DNA of 64,000 bases from Homarus americanus (taxonomy: Eukaryota > Arthropoda > Malacostraca > Decapoda > Nephropidae): the NCBI RefSeq assembly GCF_018991925.1, contig NW_024756966.1:186001-250000 (forward strand). The letters are read 5' to 3'. Shown here piece by piece: positions 34,310 to 45,033 of the stretch. The notes under the pieces are model-generated. The model did not search any database. It was not told the DNA's origin and worked only from the letters and a program-made list of their open reading frames with translations. The first letter of the stretch is position 1, and each line of letters starts with the position of its first letter. Both the position numbers and the translations under genes were made by a program.

Positions 34310-34412
34310 AAGTTAGATTCGGTTGTTAGGTTACCGTTAGGGTAGTTAATCTTTTAAGTGAAGTAAACTAGGGTGGTGATTCTTCAGGTGTACCAATATA
34401 TATGTACCAATT
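34310..34412. mobile_element. Foldback family, half copy (copy 3)
   Basis: GTTAGGGTAGTTAATC, then AGTGAAGTAAACTAGG and GGTGGTGATTCTTCAGGTG match the right arm and distal flank of the 5.2-kb copy, which has GGTGGCGATTCTTCAGGTG at 5286-5304. The homology therefore extends past the inverted repeat, supporting a real element. Confidence 0.55.
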
Positions 34413-35100
34413 TAGTTTCACCTTATAGGGAGGAGCGTGGGGATAATTACAAGAGAGATTTATTCCTTACCGCCAGAACTCATTAGGATGTTTGGTATAT
34501 GGGGGGCTCATGATAGTGCTCATCCATCCAGCAGTCCTTTACGGTGATAACGACGGACGTGTTGTGATGCTAAGGTTTGTAAATAAGGTGTGACGCGAGG
34601 ATTACAGCTCAGATAAAGTGTATTGTATCTTGTTTTGTACTCTGTATTTTGAATCATGAATCCCCCCGTAGACCAATAGTGTCTTTAGAAAGTATGTAAT
34701 ATTTTGAGAGATTTTTCACCCAATCAAGGTTAAGGTACACTAAATACGAACAGTTGAAGAATGTGTGTGTGTGTGTGTGTGAGAGGGAGAGAGAGTTGCT
34801 CGGCCACACCTCCTGTTGCCACAATATATAGAGGGCGTAGTTGTTTCCAGCAAGAGGGACGGTCCTAGATAGCATCACACCTCAACGTCATATCACCTTC
34901 TTATACCACGTTGCCTCTCCCTCCCTCCTCACTAAACATCTCAATAAAACCTTTGTGAGAATTGTTGCTTTAAATCTGGTACAGTATTGAAATTATTATG
35001 ACCAGAGCGCTGTTTTTTGATGTGGGTTAGGTTAGGTTAGGTGTCGGGGAGGAATGTGTCTTTGGGCTTGTCACATCGTTGTTATTTGAATGTAGTGATG
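34413..35100. other. Unique sequence with a short GT/GA repeat
   Basis: GT then GA lies at 34762-34796. No gene is supported. Confidence 0.55.
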
Positions 35101-35130
35101 CTCTACACACACACACACACACTTAAGTCT

Positions 35131-36033
35131 TTGTTGCCTAGATTGATTGATTTTGATTTTGATTTTGCCGCTTACAGCGGCTACTTTATTGTGCACCCCA
35201 CACTCATCCTGTGAGCGGTAGCGCAAAAGGATTACAGAGTAGAGTTTACAAAGGGTCATAATAATTTACTCCTGTTGTCAGGATATTATGGCACTGAATG
35301 TTACACAGTATTTCATTTACATTATTTGTTTAGTTCTATACATAAAGGGTAACTTATTCACAAATGCGTGAGTACAGGCGTGTGAGGCAGTATGTCTGGC
35401 CTCACACTTTGTTATTCACATTTACGTGAGAGGTATTCAAGCACATTGCGTATTTGGTTCTGTACATGAGAATTGATATAGTTACTAAGTGCAAATAAGT
35501 GGATACAATCTTAATATGTCGGCTATCTTGCCATTAGAGATGAAGTGTTGTGCCATTTCACACACAGTGTGCTTGGACCTGTCCCTAAAAGGTTCTATCT
35601 TCACACAGTCGAGGACGTAGTGTTCAAGTGTGTGGCCATATGTATGGCCACACACTTTTCATTTTGTTTTGTTTACATCTGCTTGAGGAACATACTGCCA
35701 AAGGTACTTATATCCTAACCTTAATCTAGCGATTACAACATCTTGTAATCTAGTGATCTTGTTACTTGCTCCATATACATGTTTCACTTGATACATCTCA
35801 TCATGGTAACCTATGGATCGACTAGTGCCTGTTTGCACTTGTCTACTTGCGTCAAACTCATCAATAAGTTCTTTCCTAATTACAGTTTTAAGGGTTCTTT
35901 TTGACAGACCCAAATTGTATTCAACGGTGTCTTTGTTAGACGCGAGTTTGGCGACGGCATCAACTCTGTCATGTTTTATGAGGCCTATGTGAGAGGGGAT
36001 CCACAACAGTTTGACCTTGTTGGCCTAGATTGA
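35131..36033 (-). mobile_element. 5'-truncated non-LTR retrotransposon (LINE) with target-site duplication
   Basis: The insertion body is about 35147-36016, read on the minus strand. The flanking direct repeats are TTGTTGCCTAGATTGA (35131-35146) and TTGTTGGCCTAGATTGA (36017-36033), identical apart from one G. At the 3' end a hairpin (GCCGCT/AGCGGC, 35167-35181) is followed by a short tail of TTTTGA units (AAAATC on the element strand). The remaining coding part is the end of an RNase H domain. Target-primed reverse transcription commonly leaves 5'-truncated copies with such duplications. An I/Nimb-, Jockey- or R1/LOA-like group is suggested by the terminal RNase H, but not resolved. Confidence 0.85.
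35485..36016 (-). pseudogene. LINE ORF2 C-terminal fragment: RNase H end plus zinc-knuckle-like tail
   Basis: The frame opens at the truncated 5' end with KVKLLWIPSHIGL, the last-strand and helix motif of the RNase H domain (family form: W-I-P-S-H-x-G), then HDRVDAVAKLAS, where the Asp before A-K is the usual last catalytic acid. About 115 codons later an in-frame TGA at 35659-35661 interrupts it. The same frame then continues 57 codons to TAG at 35485-35487. Right after the TGA comes KVCG, and further on TLEHYVLDC. Families of this kind carry a Cys-x2-Cys...His-x4-Cys knuckle here, and the TGA sits exactly where the first Cys is expected. So the copy looks inactivated by truncation and one nonsense change. 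The upstream reverse transcriptase and endonuclease are missing. Confidence 0.85.
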
Positions 36034-36059
36034 GATGGCTATACGTGTGTGGTCCTATA

Positions 36060-36240
36060 TTACAGGACTGACAACCATACACAGACATATACAGATAGAT
36101 ATACAGACATACATAGCCATATAGACATGCACAGATATACACAGACATACACAGCCATACATACACATATATACACAGACATACACAGCCATATAGACAT
36201 ACACAGACATACACAGCCATACAGACATACACAGGTTCTT
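36060..36240. repeat. ACAGACATACACAGCCAT degenerate repeat
   Basis: ACAGACATA and ACAGCCATA units of about 9-12 bp alternate. Tyr/Val/Cys and Thr/His frames here are artefacts. A shorter (ACAG)n lies at 36471-36496. Confidence 0.85.
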
Positions 36241-37150
36241 AACCACACGTAGCTATATATTAATGTGCTGACAGGAATACAAATAACACGGTACCGTAGC
36301 TAAGACCTGTACTAATGGGGTAGACAACTAGCACCGTACTCGGCCACGTAACCACAAACACAATCTTGGACGAACAGCCAATCAGCTAGCCATAAAGACA
36401 GACACACACAATAAGACATAAACAGAAAGACAACTGACAAAATAACAGCTGCGAATATATAAGAGTAGGACAGACAGACAAACAGACAGACAGACAATAC
36501 ATGACTCAATATCCTCCCTCCCCTCACAGAGCATCATAACACGAGGTGGGGGGGGGGCTAAAATAAAAAACAAACAAACCCGTCTTTTTTCTACTCTCTC
36601 TCTCTCTCTCTCTCAGACTCGCCGGTAATTACTTGAAAGTATAGTAATTAATTTCTCACGAGCATTATGTTAAGTTTACGGAACCATTAAGAGGAAATTA
36701 AACTTCGATTGGCTCCAATGAGCTCAGGGAAACTTGCCTTTGATCCTCTTACCGTCTCCGGCCTTGGCTGCTACGCCCTACTTGGACCACTTGGCCTGCA
36801 CGCTCCTCATTTTTATTACCTTTTTTACTCTAATTTGTTCTTTTTTCTGATTTGTTTGTTAGAAGAATTGATTTTTATTATTTTTTTATTTGCTCTAATT
36901 GGTTTCCTTTTCTGATTTTTTTTCAATTAGAGGGATTTTGTTCATTGCAATTTGCTACTTTTTCTTCTGATTTTTCTTTTTTTTATGATTTGATTTTTAT
37001 TATTTGTTCACCAATGTGTTATTTTTTTCTGAGATTTTCATTGGCTGTAATTTTTTCCGTTGCTTTAAAAGGAGAATTTTTTCAGTATTGGTATTTTTTC
37101 CCAGTGTAATTTGAGATAGATTGATTTATTCGGATCACTTAAAGAGTAGA
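36241..37150. other. Unique sequence, T-rich in the second half
   Basis: 36620-36800 is unique, with GGTAATTACTTG and AGTAATTAATTTC cores. 36810-37100 is T-rich with ATTTTTATTA and TTTTCTGATTT repeated loosely. A CT run lies at 36594-36614. No gene is supported. Confidence 0.5.
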
Positions 37151-37154
37151 CACC

Positions 37155-37245
37155 CCAGCTTATTTTACCTAACCCAACCTAACTTAACCTAACCTAACAC
37201 CCCAGGTAGCGTTAGGGTGTTTATTCATCAGGTGAAATAAATTAG
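37155..37245. mobile_element. Foldback family, full but diverged copy (copy 4)
   Basis: ACACCCCAGCTTATTTTACC at its left is inverted relative to TAGCGTTAGGGTG...ATCAGGTGAAATAAATT at its right, around CCTAACCTAACC sequence. This mirrors the arrangement at 5161-5315. Confidence 0.5.
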
Positions 37246-37351
37246 AGTTTAAACATGACAAATTTGACTATTTTGTGCTGACCTGACTGGTGGATGTGGT
37301 TTCAGGTAGAGGGAAGTGAATCTTTTAACTTTAAATAATTTATTAGTGGGT

Positions 37352-38050
37352 AAGAGGGGTGACTTAATCATTTTATTGTGTTAGAGGGGCGACTTAGCCA
37401 TTTTAGTTTAGTTATAGGGTGGCTTATCTGTATCGTGTTAGAGGGGTGACTTACCTATATTGTGGTAGAGGGGTGACTTAACCTATATTGTGTTAGAGGG
37501 GTGACTTATCTATATTGTGTTAGAGGGGTGACTTATCTATATTGTGTTAGAGGGGTTACTTATCTATATTGTGTTAGAGGGGTGACTTATCTATATTGTG
37601 TTAGAGGGGTGACTTATCTATATTGTGTTAGAGGGGTGACTTATCTATATTGTGTTAGAGGGGTGACTTATGTATATTGTGTTAGAGGGGTGACTTATCT
37701 ATATTGTGTTAGAGGGTGACTTATCTATATTGTGTTAGAGGACTTATCTATATTGTGTTAGAGGGGTGACTTATCTATATTGTGTTAGAGGGGTGACTTA
37801 TCTATATTGTGTTAGAGGGGTGACTTATCTATATTGTGTTAGAGGGGTGACTTACCTATATTGTGTTAGAGGGGTGACTTACCTATATTGTGTTAGAGGG
37901 GTGACTTATCTATATTGTGTTAGAGGGGTGACTTATCTATATTGTGTTAGAGGGGTGACTTATCTATATTGTGCTAGAGGGGTGACTTACCTATATTGTG
38001 TTAGAGGGGTGACTTACCTATATTGTGTTAGAGAGGTGACTTCATCTTTA
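37352..38050. repeat. 27-bp minisatellite, about 25 copies
   Basis: The unit is GTGACTTATCTATATTG plus TGTTAGAGGG, with small deletions near 37711 and 37740. Since 27 is a multiple of three, it makes a long in-frame nonapeptide repeat (VTYLYCVRG) that should not be mistaken for a gene. Outer copies are more diverged than central ones. Confidence 0.97.
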
Positions 38051-38239
38051 ATTTGTTAGGGATTTTATTTATATTGTATTATTCATTCTGGTTTGGACGT
38101 TACTTTCCTGAGCTGTCTGATGAAAAGTTGTCGCCCCGAGGGATGTTTATTTTTCATCATGGCTCAAGTTTCACCAAGTCGTAATTGACGTTGTGTTTTT
38201 ATTGTGTTGTAACCGATCGTGGTAATGTGATAAGACAGA

Positions 38240-38430
38240 GACTATACTGTATCCTGATTGGTTAAGGGAGACTGCACTGTATCCTGATTGGTTAAGGGAG
38301 AATAACACTGTACCATGATTGCTTAAGAGAGAGAATAACATTGTACCTTGATTGGTTGAGAGAGACTGCACTGTACCCTGATTGGTTAAGATACATTGCA
38401 CTGTATCCTGATTGGTTGAGTGAGGGCCGA
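38240..38430. repeat. ~31-bp tandem repeat with CCAAT-box core, six copies
   Basis: The unit is CACTGTATCCTGATTGGTTA plus AGGGAGACTG. Each copy carries ATTGG, the reverse of CCAAT. Confidence 0.9.
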
Positions 38431-39150
38431 CTCCCTGACGATGATTGATTCAGCACACTCTTACGTATTATCGGACCTGGTTCTTTTTTGCATAGGTTTG
38501 ATGTGTGGCTTTATATATATATATTTTTCCATATTCACCTGAGCTTAATTAAACCCGTGTCGCACCTGGTGACTGGCTGGTGTTTTGTGCTGGGACGCCT
38601 CGGGCTCCAGCCAATAATGATTTATGTTCGTATTATCTATTTTTTTATATCCTCTAGTGCTTTCTGAACTTCTTATGCACGCACGGACGCACTCACACGC
38701 ACAAACTCACGCACGCACTCACACGCACGCACTCACACATGCACGCAAACATGCACTCACACAAAAGACCTTTAAAATAGACTGGACGAAATCATACAAG
38801 TGTATATACGTTGCTGTATATTTCATGTTATTGATCTAAACATTTTGTACAGTATGTATGTATGTCCGGGTCGTAAGAAAGCGTTCACAGGAATATTCAG
38901 TACATTACTGTATGTCTTCAATACCAACAGATTTAGCTAAGTGTCTATATTCGTTTATAGAGCCACGGACTCTGTTACGCTGATGACCCGCACACATGCA
39001 AATAGTTCCTCCGTGACGACCACACACAGGTACGGTAACGGGGGTCATGTGTGTGTGTTGCTACAGGACGAAGCGTTACAATGGTTGGTAGGTGTTATTA
39101 AGACTGTATGTCACTGTTGGTGTAGTGGAAGTGTGGTGGTGTTGTGTATC
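38431..39150. other. Unique sequence with CACGCA repeats
   Basis: A degenerate ACGCACTCACACGCAC repeat lies at 38676-38765. Nothing coding is seen before the tRNA. Confidence 0.6.
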
Positions 39151-39222
39151 GGCCTGTTGGTCTAGGGGTATGATTCCTGCTTTGGGTGCAGGAGGTCCCG
39201 GGTTCAAATCCCGGACAGGCCC
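39151..39222 (+). tRNA. trnP-UGG: tRNA-Pro (anticodon TGG)
   Basis: This is a 72-nt intact cloverleaf without intron. The acceptor stem GGCCTGT (39151-39157) pairs with ACAGGCC (39215-39221), and the discriminator base is C. The anticodon stem CCTGC/GCAGG (39176-39180, 39188-39192) encloses TTTGGGT with anticodon TGG at 39183-39185. The T stem CCGGG/CCCGG encloses TTCAAAT. The B box GGTTCAAATCC lies at 39201-39211 and an A-box-like TGGTCTAGGGG near 39158. TTTATTTT at 39225-39232 can serve as pol III terminator. CCA is not encoded, as in eukaryotes. It decodes proline CCN codons. Confidence 0.97.
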
Positions 39223-39236
39223 AGTTTATTTTGCGA

Positions 39237-39302
39237 CCTTTTGTGTAAGGGTCAGCATACTCGCATCTTGAGTGAGAGGTCCCAGGTTCGATCCTCGGGC
39301 AG
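39237..39302 (+). mobile_element. tRNA-Lys-like SINE head or tRNA pseudogene
   Basis: An anticodon arm CTCGC-ATCTTGA-GTGAG (39260-39276) gives anticodon CTT. A B-box GGTTCGATCC lies at 39285-39294. The D arm and acceptor stem are degenerate and the T stem has a mismatch. It starts about 15-40 nt downstream of the tRNA-Pro. Sequence to about 39450 may be the SINE body, but its end is not visible. Confidence 0.6.
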
Positions 39303-39449
39303 GGTGAAACTTTGGGGAAGTTTCTTTACGCCATTTGTTCCGGGGTTAATGGTTAGCCAGTGCAGTTGGCTAGTTGTCCGGTCTTTTTGGGTTATTCATT
39401 GACAATGGGTCACACAGGTCGTTAACATAGGGTGTGGTTTTTGTGTTGG

Positions 39450-41700
39450 CAATAACTTTTACGCTTTAAATTCGTATTTAGGGCCAGCCAGCCTCGAACA
39501 AGAGTGGCTACCATGATTATATTTTGTATATTAAGTGTCGTGCATGTTGTGGTGTTGGTGAAGGTGTTATTATGGTAGGTGGATCATGGTACAGTGTGGA
39601 CGGGGGGGGGGGTATTGTGGAGGAGGGTGGAGGGCGCCCCGTCCCGCCACTTCCCCTCCTCGCACACTGTTTACTCACACACTCCTAAACGCCACACCCG
39701 AAAGTACTGCATGTTTAACCTGTCTTGTAAGGAATTAAATGTGGGCAAACAGTCGTCTGGGTGGAGGGGGCGTGGGGGTGGAGCGTTGCCTTGTCCCTGT
39801 GAGTGATCTGAGTAGGAGGGACAGGGGTGCTGCCATTCTGTCCACCCCTCAGAAAATTACACGTTTTCAGCGTAAAAACTAATTTCTTTGGTAAACGCTT
39901 ATAATTTGTTTGTTGGTATTAGTGACTTGGAAGAATATAAAGCTGACGGTCGTGTTGGTTATGATATTACGTGAGGGGCAATGTGCTCTGTGGTATTAGT
40001 CTCTAGGGTCCATTTTCCTTTGGCTTCAGGACCGACTAACGCGTGGAGTTTAACAGAGTAATATTGATCTTATTGAAATAGGGCTTAAGGGTCATGTTTA
40101 CTGCTTTCCGTTACACATTTTGTCCAGAGCAATATGTGAAACCCTGTAGCTTGTATCCCGTAATGTTATTTCTCGTCAAGTTTTGTCATATGTAATTATG
40201 ATCACAATAACATAATAAATGTGGTAAAGCCAAGGACCGTCCACTCATTCTTTTCTTAGGCGCATAAAAAGGGACAGAGTACAATTGGTAATTTCAGGTA
40301 TATTTATATATATCAGTATGCGATATATTGGGTGTCACATAACCTCGTATTAAGTAGATTACTGCTGGTTCTTTAAAGAGGTCAAGTGGATTCACGTTTA
40401 TCAAGGGTTGTTAGTAGGTAACAATCGCCCGGGTACACAGCGCTCAGGGAGAATGACAACCTGCCCGGCCTCCATGTTAGTACAACCGCTAAGACTGATG
40501 ATGTCATTTGGCGACGACTCTTGTGAGAGGCGTTCATGGCCCAGGGTTTATTTGTCCCTTTTTGAATGTAAGGTTGTGTGTGTGTTGTGTTTTGTTCGGG
40601 TGTTGTGCTGTTGTGTTTTGCTGGGGTGTTGTGTTGTTGTGTGTGGACATAATCCCCAGTGTGGTGTGCTGGTCATAGTCTTCATTCTCCCCTAAAACAT
40701 AACATATGAGCATGAAAATAAGAACTGTGTTTCAGCTTTAAAGTTCATTCAACCCCGTAACAACTAATAGAAGAGAGAGAAGAGAAATAAATAATAAATT
40801 ACGAGATTATGAGAGAGAGAGAGAGAGACGCGGGAAGGATGGACCAGCGTATTGTTTTACTTATTATCCATCAGGAAATCAAGCCTCAGTCACAACCCTG
40901 GCCAGGACGACTCTAACAGCTCCTCCCCCCTTACTCTTCCCACTCCACACCCTCTCCCCACTCACTCCACACCCTGTTGCCCCCACTCCCACCTCAGACC
41001 TTCTCTCCCCCTCACACACTCTGGGTCTCACTCTTCCCTCACTCACCTCAAACCTTCCCTCCCTCTCACTCACCTTAGAACACCCCCTCCTCCACCCCCC
41101 TCCTCCTGTCATAACTAATGCTGGAAAACTAAGAAAAACATTCCTTGTTGTCATGCGTTTGTTTTATTTTTTGGCACACTATGGCTTAAAACACCCAGGT
41201 TAGGTTAGGTTCGGTTCAAACTCTACTCGGCATATACACACAGCATCATGTAAGCTTGTAGTAAACATCCATCCTCTGTGATCACCAGTTCAGTAATTTC
41301 TTTTGACTTGGTTTGTTTCCAGTAGGAATTAAAAGTTCAGCTGTATTCATGATCTCATTTAGGTATACTCTAAGGGCCATGTACAGCACTGGATGATGTT
41401 GCTACACTTGTCGTAAACATCAACCTATAGTTCTCTTGTAAACCTTTTGTTTGAGCAGTGTGAGTTACTAACTGTTGAATGAGATGCGACATTGAACGAG
41501 GTGGTATTTCTGGTGTAGTTTGATACATAGAGATTCTTCCCATCATCTAACTAAAGGTTATATATGAAATAAAATGATATACAAGACAGAGACGAACACT
41601 TGAAGAAACTTTGTGTGGGTTTTGTCCCTCTAGTGGCGGAGTTGAGTAGCTCTGTTGGTGTTATTTCAGTGCACGTGTCGTCTGCCTTGTTTACATAATG
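39450..41700. other. Unique sequence, no supported gene
   Basis: There is a GTTGTGTTTTG-type degenerate repeat at 40570-40650, a GA run at 40812-40829 and a CTCAC/CCCCACTC-rich block at 40920-41105. A good acceptor TTTTCCTTTGGCTTCAG is at 40013-40029, but the frames after it close within about 10 codons. Confidence 0.55.
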
Positions 41701-41710
41701 TCAGGATGTA

Positions 41711-41870
41711 ACACTCGCTCCCCCAAAAAAATATCTTTACGATTTTGTGCGATAAAATATGACACAACGGATGAATGATTTTGACAACCCTACCGAGACA
41801 ACAGGAGTCGCGGTGTTCATTGTGAAACTCATCGACCCCCTCCGTAAAGATACTTTTTTGGAGTGAGTGT
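41711..41870. mobile_element. 160-bp MITE with TA flanks and ~30-bp terminal inverted repeats
   Basis: The left terminus ACACTCGCTCCCCCAAAAAA (41711-41730, continuing to CTTTACG at 41741) is the reverse complement of the right terminus 41843-41870 (CGTAAAGATAC...GAGTGAGTGT). The arms differ by a 3-nt indel in the C-run and a few substitutions. A TA dinucleotide flanks each end (41709-41710, 41871-41872), as for Tc1/mariner-type transposition. The 100-bp interior has no coding capacity, so movement would need a transposase from elsewhere. Confidence 0.85.
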
Positions 41871-42239
41871 TATGTGTGAGATTTTGTGATAGTAATGTAA
41901 TAAAGCGAAATTAAGTCTCTTACTGATTAGAGTCATCCTGTACTCTTATCTGCTTTAGTTTAGCAAGTAGCATTAAATAGATGATGTGTATTTATAAAAC
42001 TTAACATTATTGTTCAGTTATGAGAGACACTGTCATTTGTAAGTAGACAATTTATCTTTTATTTATGTTTTTGAATCAAGATCTTGGGTACGCGAATATT
42101 TTGATGACCCCCATTTCGCTAAAGGTCATGAGGTCAAGGTCAAGGCTAATGGACAGTAATTAAACAAGATGTAGTTAATGAAACATGGATGGTGGTGATA
42201 ATAGATTTATATCTTTTAATTTTTAGACTTCATTTAAGG

Positions 42240-42620
42240 CAGCCATTGTCGCCATATAGAATTCATCATCGCGAGTCAATTTATATCACGGGAATATCAT
42301 CAGCTATCTTAAAAGTTATCCTCGTCGCTTCATGTTGGTCATCACCTTAACAAGTCACTGACCTCATTAGCGACCTCTATAATTAAGTCACAGTCATCGT
42401 GTTATTCCCTATTGCACAACTTCAAGCTTCTCGTTTACTGTCATTAACAATCTTTTAACTTATTTAGCTAATGATGAGGGAGTGTATCTTGGTTCTCATT
42501 CAGCTCATTCGGCCCTAATTAACTCACCTAACGAGCTATGTGATTATTAATGATCACATCGGTTGGGGATAATGGATGACTGTTCCCTGACGCGTTAAAG
42601 CCATTCCTGTCGCTTCCTCA
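42240..42620. promoter_or_regulatory. Candidate conserved non-coding block
   Basis: Even-composition, repeat-free sequence with many TAAT/ATTA cores (CTAATTAACTCACC near 42515, GATTATTAATGATCAC near 42543). It begins GCCATTGTCGCCATATAG. There are no ORFs. Regulatory meaning is inferred from texture only. Confidence 0.22.
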
Positions 42621-44088
42621 CTAAACGGTGGAACGAAGTGAAGGATGACTTAAGCGTGCAGGAGGTGGATGACAGACCTGAAACACGCATTTACTGTTCC
42701 ACTGTTCTGTATATATCGTCATGATCTAGTGATAAAGATCTAGGTTATCAGTTGTATCGGAGATTAGTCGATACTATAATAAGATAGATAATTGTCGGTT
42801 CTTTTCAGTGTGTAATGTGAAGGTACGATGCTTGGCTGATGTTTCCTAGTAGAATGGTGTGTGTGTGTGTGTAAAGTTGATTGCGAGTTTTTATTCTGAA
42901 CCGAAAATTGTCATGTTATAAAGTGGATTATAGTTCAGTACAGTAACTACGAGGTGTACCATCACACTAACGATTTAAACGCCATTATGTTGGTGCTGTG
43001 TTGACCACTTCTTTTTTTTCTGTTACGACGGTCTGGTTGTATTCCTCACACAGCTGTCACGTTTATAAAAATCCATCATATACAACTCTGTAATTAATGG
43101 CGACCCGTAACTACTGTACATTTAATTGGTCGAGGAACATCTGCTTCTACGGGGGATTATACAGTATGTTGGTTGGTGGTGTCGGTCCAGCGTCCTGCAT
43201 GGTGGGGTTACCGAGCTGTAGGTTTGGTCTGGTAATGGATTTATTTGTCCTTTTTGTGAGAGGGCTGCCTCCTTTTTCCCCCTTTTCTCCTTCTCCTCCT
43301 CTCTCTTCTTCTCCTCCTTCTCTTTTCCCCCTTCTCTTCCCCCTTCAGTAAGTTATGTTTGTTCTTCCAGTGTTATCTCATAGTAGACAAAATATTTGTT
43401 ATCACATTGCTAATAAATTGATAGTAGATCGAAATAGAGGTTGGGGAGTTTAATTGATCACTAGAAACGAGGTAGATGGTCAGGTAGACTTGCATATAAA
43501 GATGAAGTTTGACATGTCAACAATATTCTTGGTGGTCTCTGGGGGGACTAAGGTGGTGTGTTTCTTAAGTGTTTTAGTCTTGTTAATTCATCACACCCCG
43601 AGTATATATTGTGCCAGACATACACCATAACCACACCATTTGCTATAACACTGTTTCTCCAGGGCGTCACGAGGCGATTATAACGTATACGAAGAGCGGG
43701 TTTGTTACGGGAAACAGTTGTGATGTAGTGAGTCACCGTGTGCAGTGTTGCTGGTGATTCATGCAATTTGTAAACACTCATTATTTCTTGCGATAACTAA
43801 TTTGCATAAACTACCAGGTGTGGCCACTCATTCCCTCTGACTCATGATCATTTTGTAATTTTTATTTTTTCACTGGGTATTTTAATGAATTGAAAACAAA
43901 AATATAGTTTAGTACGTTATTGTAAACAGATTAGAAAGATGGACAGGCGTGAGTACCATTTGCATTATGTGATATACAAGGTAAATATAGGGAATTAAAT
44001 TTACAAACCTTAATGATATTGACTGGAGTTGTGTTTTTGAATTATTAATATGGAGGAGGTACTGTAGAATTGTCAAGCTATTTGTTGT

Positions 44089-44090
<2 letters not shown>
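42621..44090. other. Unique sequence, no gene
   Basis: A short GT run lies near 42858-42872 and a C/T-rich stretch at 43265-43347. Open frames there are short and featureless. Confidence 0.55.

Positions 44091-44091
<1 letters not shown>

Positions 44092-44134
<43 letters not shown>
44092..44134. repeat. (GA)n microsatellite
   Basis: About 21 GA units. Confidence 0.97.
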
Positions 44135-44136
<2 letters not shown>

Positions 44137-44221
44137 CGTTACCTTCTTATACTCTTGAACTATCCTTGGGAACTCTTAGGCCTCACACACACCCTTGAAA
44201 TTTGTTGTAGGCCTCATTATA

Positions 44222-44425
44222 GAAGTAGTCTCAGTCCTCACCTACGACTGAAGTAGCCCCTGGCCTCACCTACGACTGAAGTAGCCCCTGGCCTCACCTA
44301 CGACTGAAGTAGCCCCTGACCTCATTTACGACTGAAGTAGCCCCTGGCCTCACCTACGACTGAAGTAGCCCCTGGCCTCACCTACGACTGAAGTAGCCCC
44401 TGGCCTCACCTTCCATTAAAGTAAG
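44222..44425. repeat. 28-bp minisatellite, about seven copies
   Basis: The unit is CCTCACCTACGACTGAAG plus TAGCCCCTGG. The first and last copies are diverged. Confidence 0.95.
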
Positions 44426-45030
44426 TCACATGTTCTGGGTCCGTCTTACCGCTGAAGTAACTCTTGTATGTTATTAACTTGGCCTTGACTTCACCTGCCC
44501 TAATTAGGTGTTGATCTGCCGCAAGAGTTCACTACCTGAACTTTTTCCGTGGTCCTTGTCTCCCGTTTCTGACCTGTCCGCGGCAACACACACACACACA
44601 CACACACACCATTCACTTTAATGTATTGATTGTATTCTTGAGGAGTAAATAGGCAAAGAAGATCACTTAGATACAGCCATACTTTGTGCCCTCTGGTCCA
44701 CGAAATACTACAAGGGCGACGTTCAGGCAAGAGAGCTGTGACAATTTCGCCTTATAACTCTTCCTCGATCACGTCTGTTTTACCTGCCCAGCAAAACTCA
44801 TTAAGGAGGGCTGTAAATAATAGTTGTAGATGGATAGTGATGATTAGTGGTTGTAGATGTGGTTGTTTTCTGTGGTGGTGGTAGTGGTTGTGATTTTGGC
44901 TGGTTTTGTTGGTTGTGGGGGTTATTGGTGGTGATTGTTTTGATAGGTGAATATGTGGTATTGTAGGTACTGGAGAGAAGCTGTCTTTCGGATTGTGTGT
45001 CCCGGTTGCTAAGTGAGTGTGTGTATGTAT
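44426..45030. other. Unique sequence with a (CA)n and GTGGT-rich block
   Basis: CA lies at 44587-44609 and G/T-rich GTGGTTGT sequence at 44850-44940. No gene is seen. Confidence 0.55.
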
Positions 45031-45033
45031 GTA

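Noticed and set aside
37501..38059. In-frame nonapeptide repeat VTYLYCVRG
   Set aside because: It is a by-product of a 27-bp minisatellite. The outer copies break the frame, and no start, splice or signal sequence is seen.
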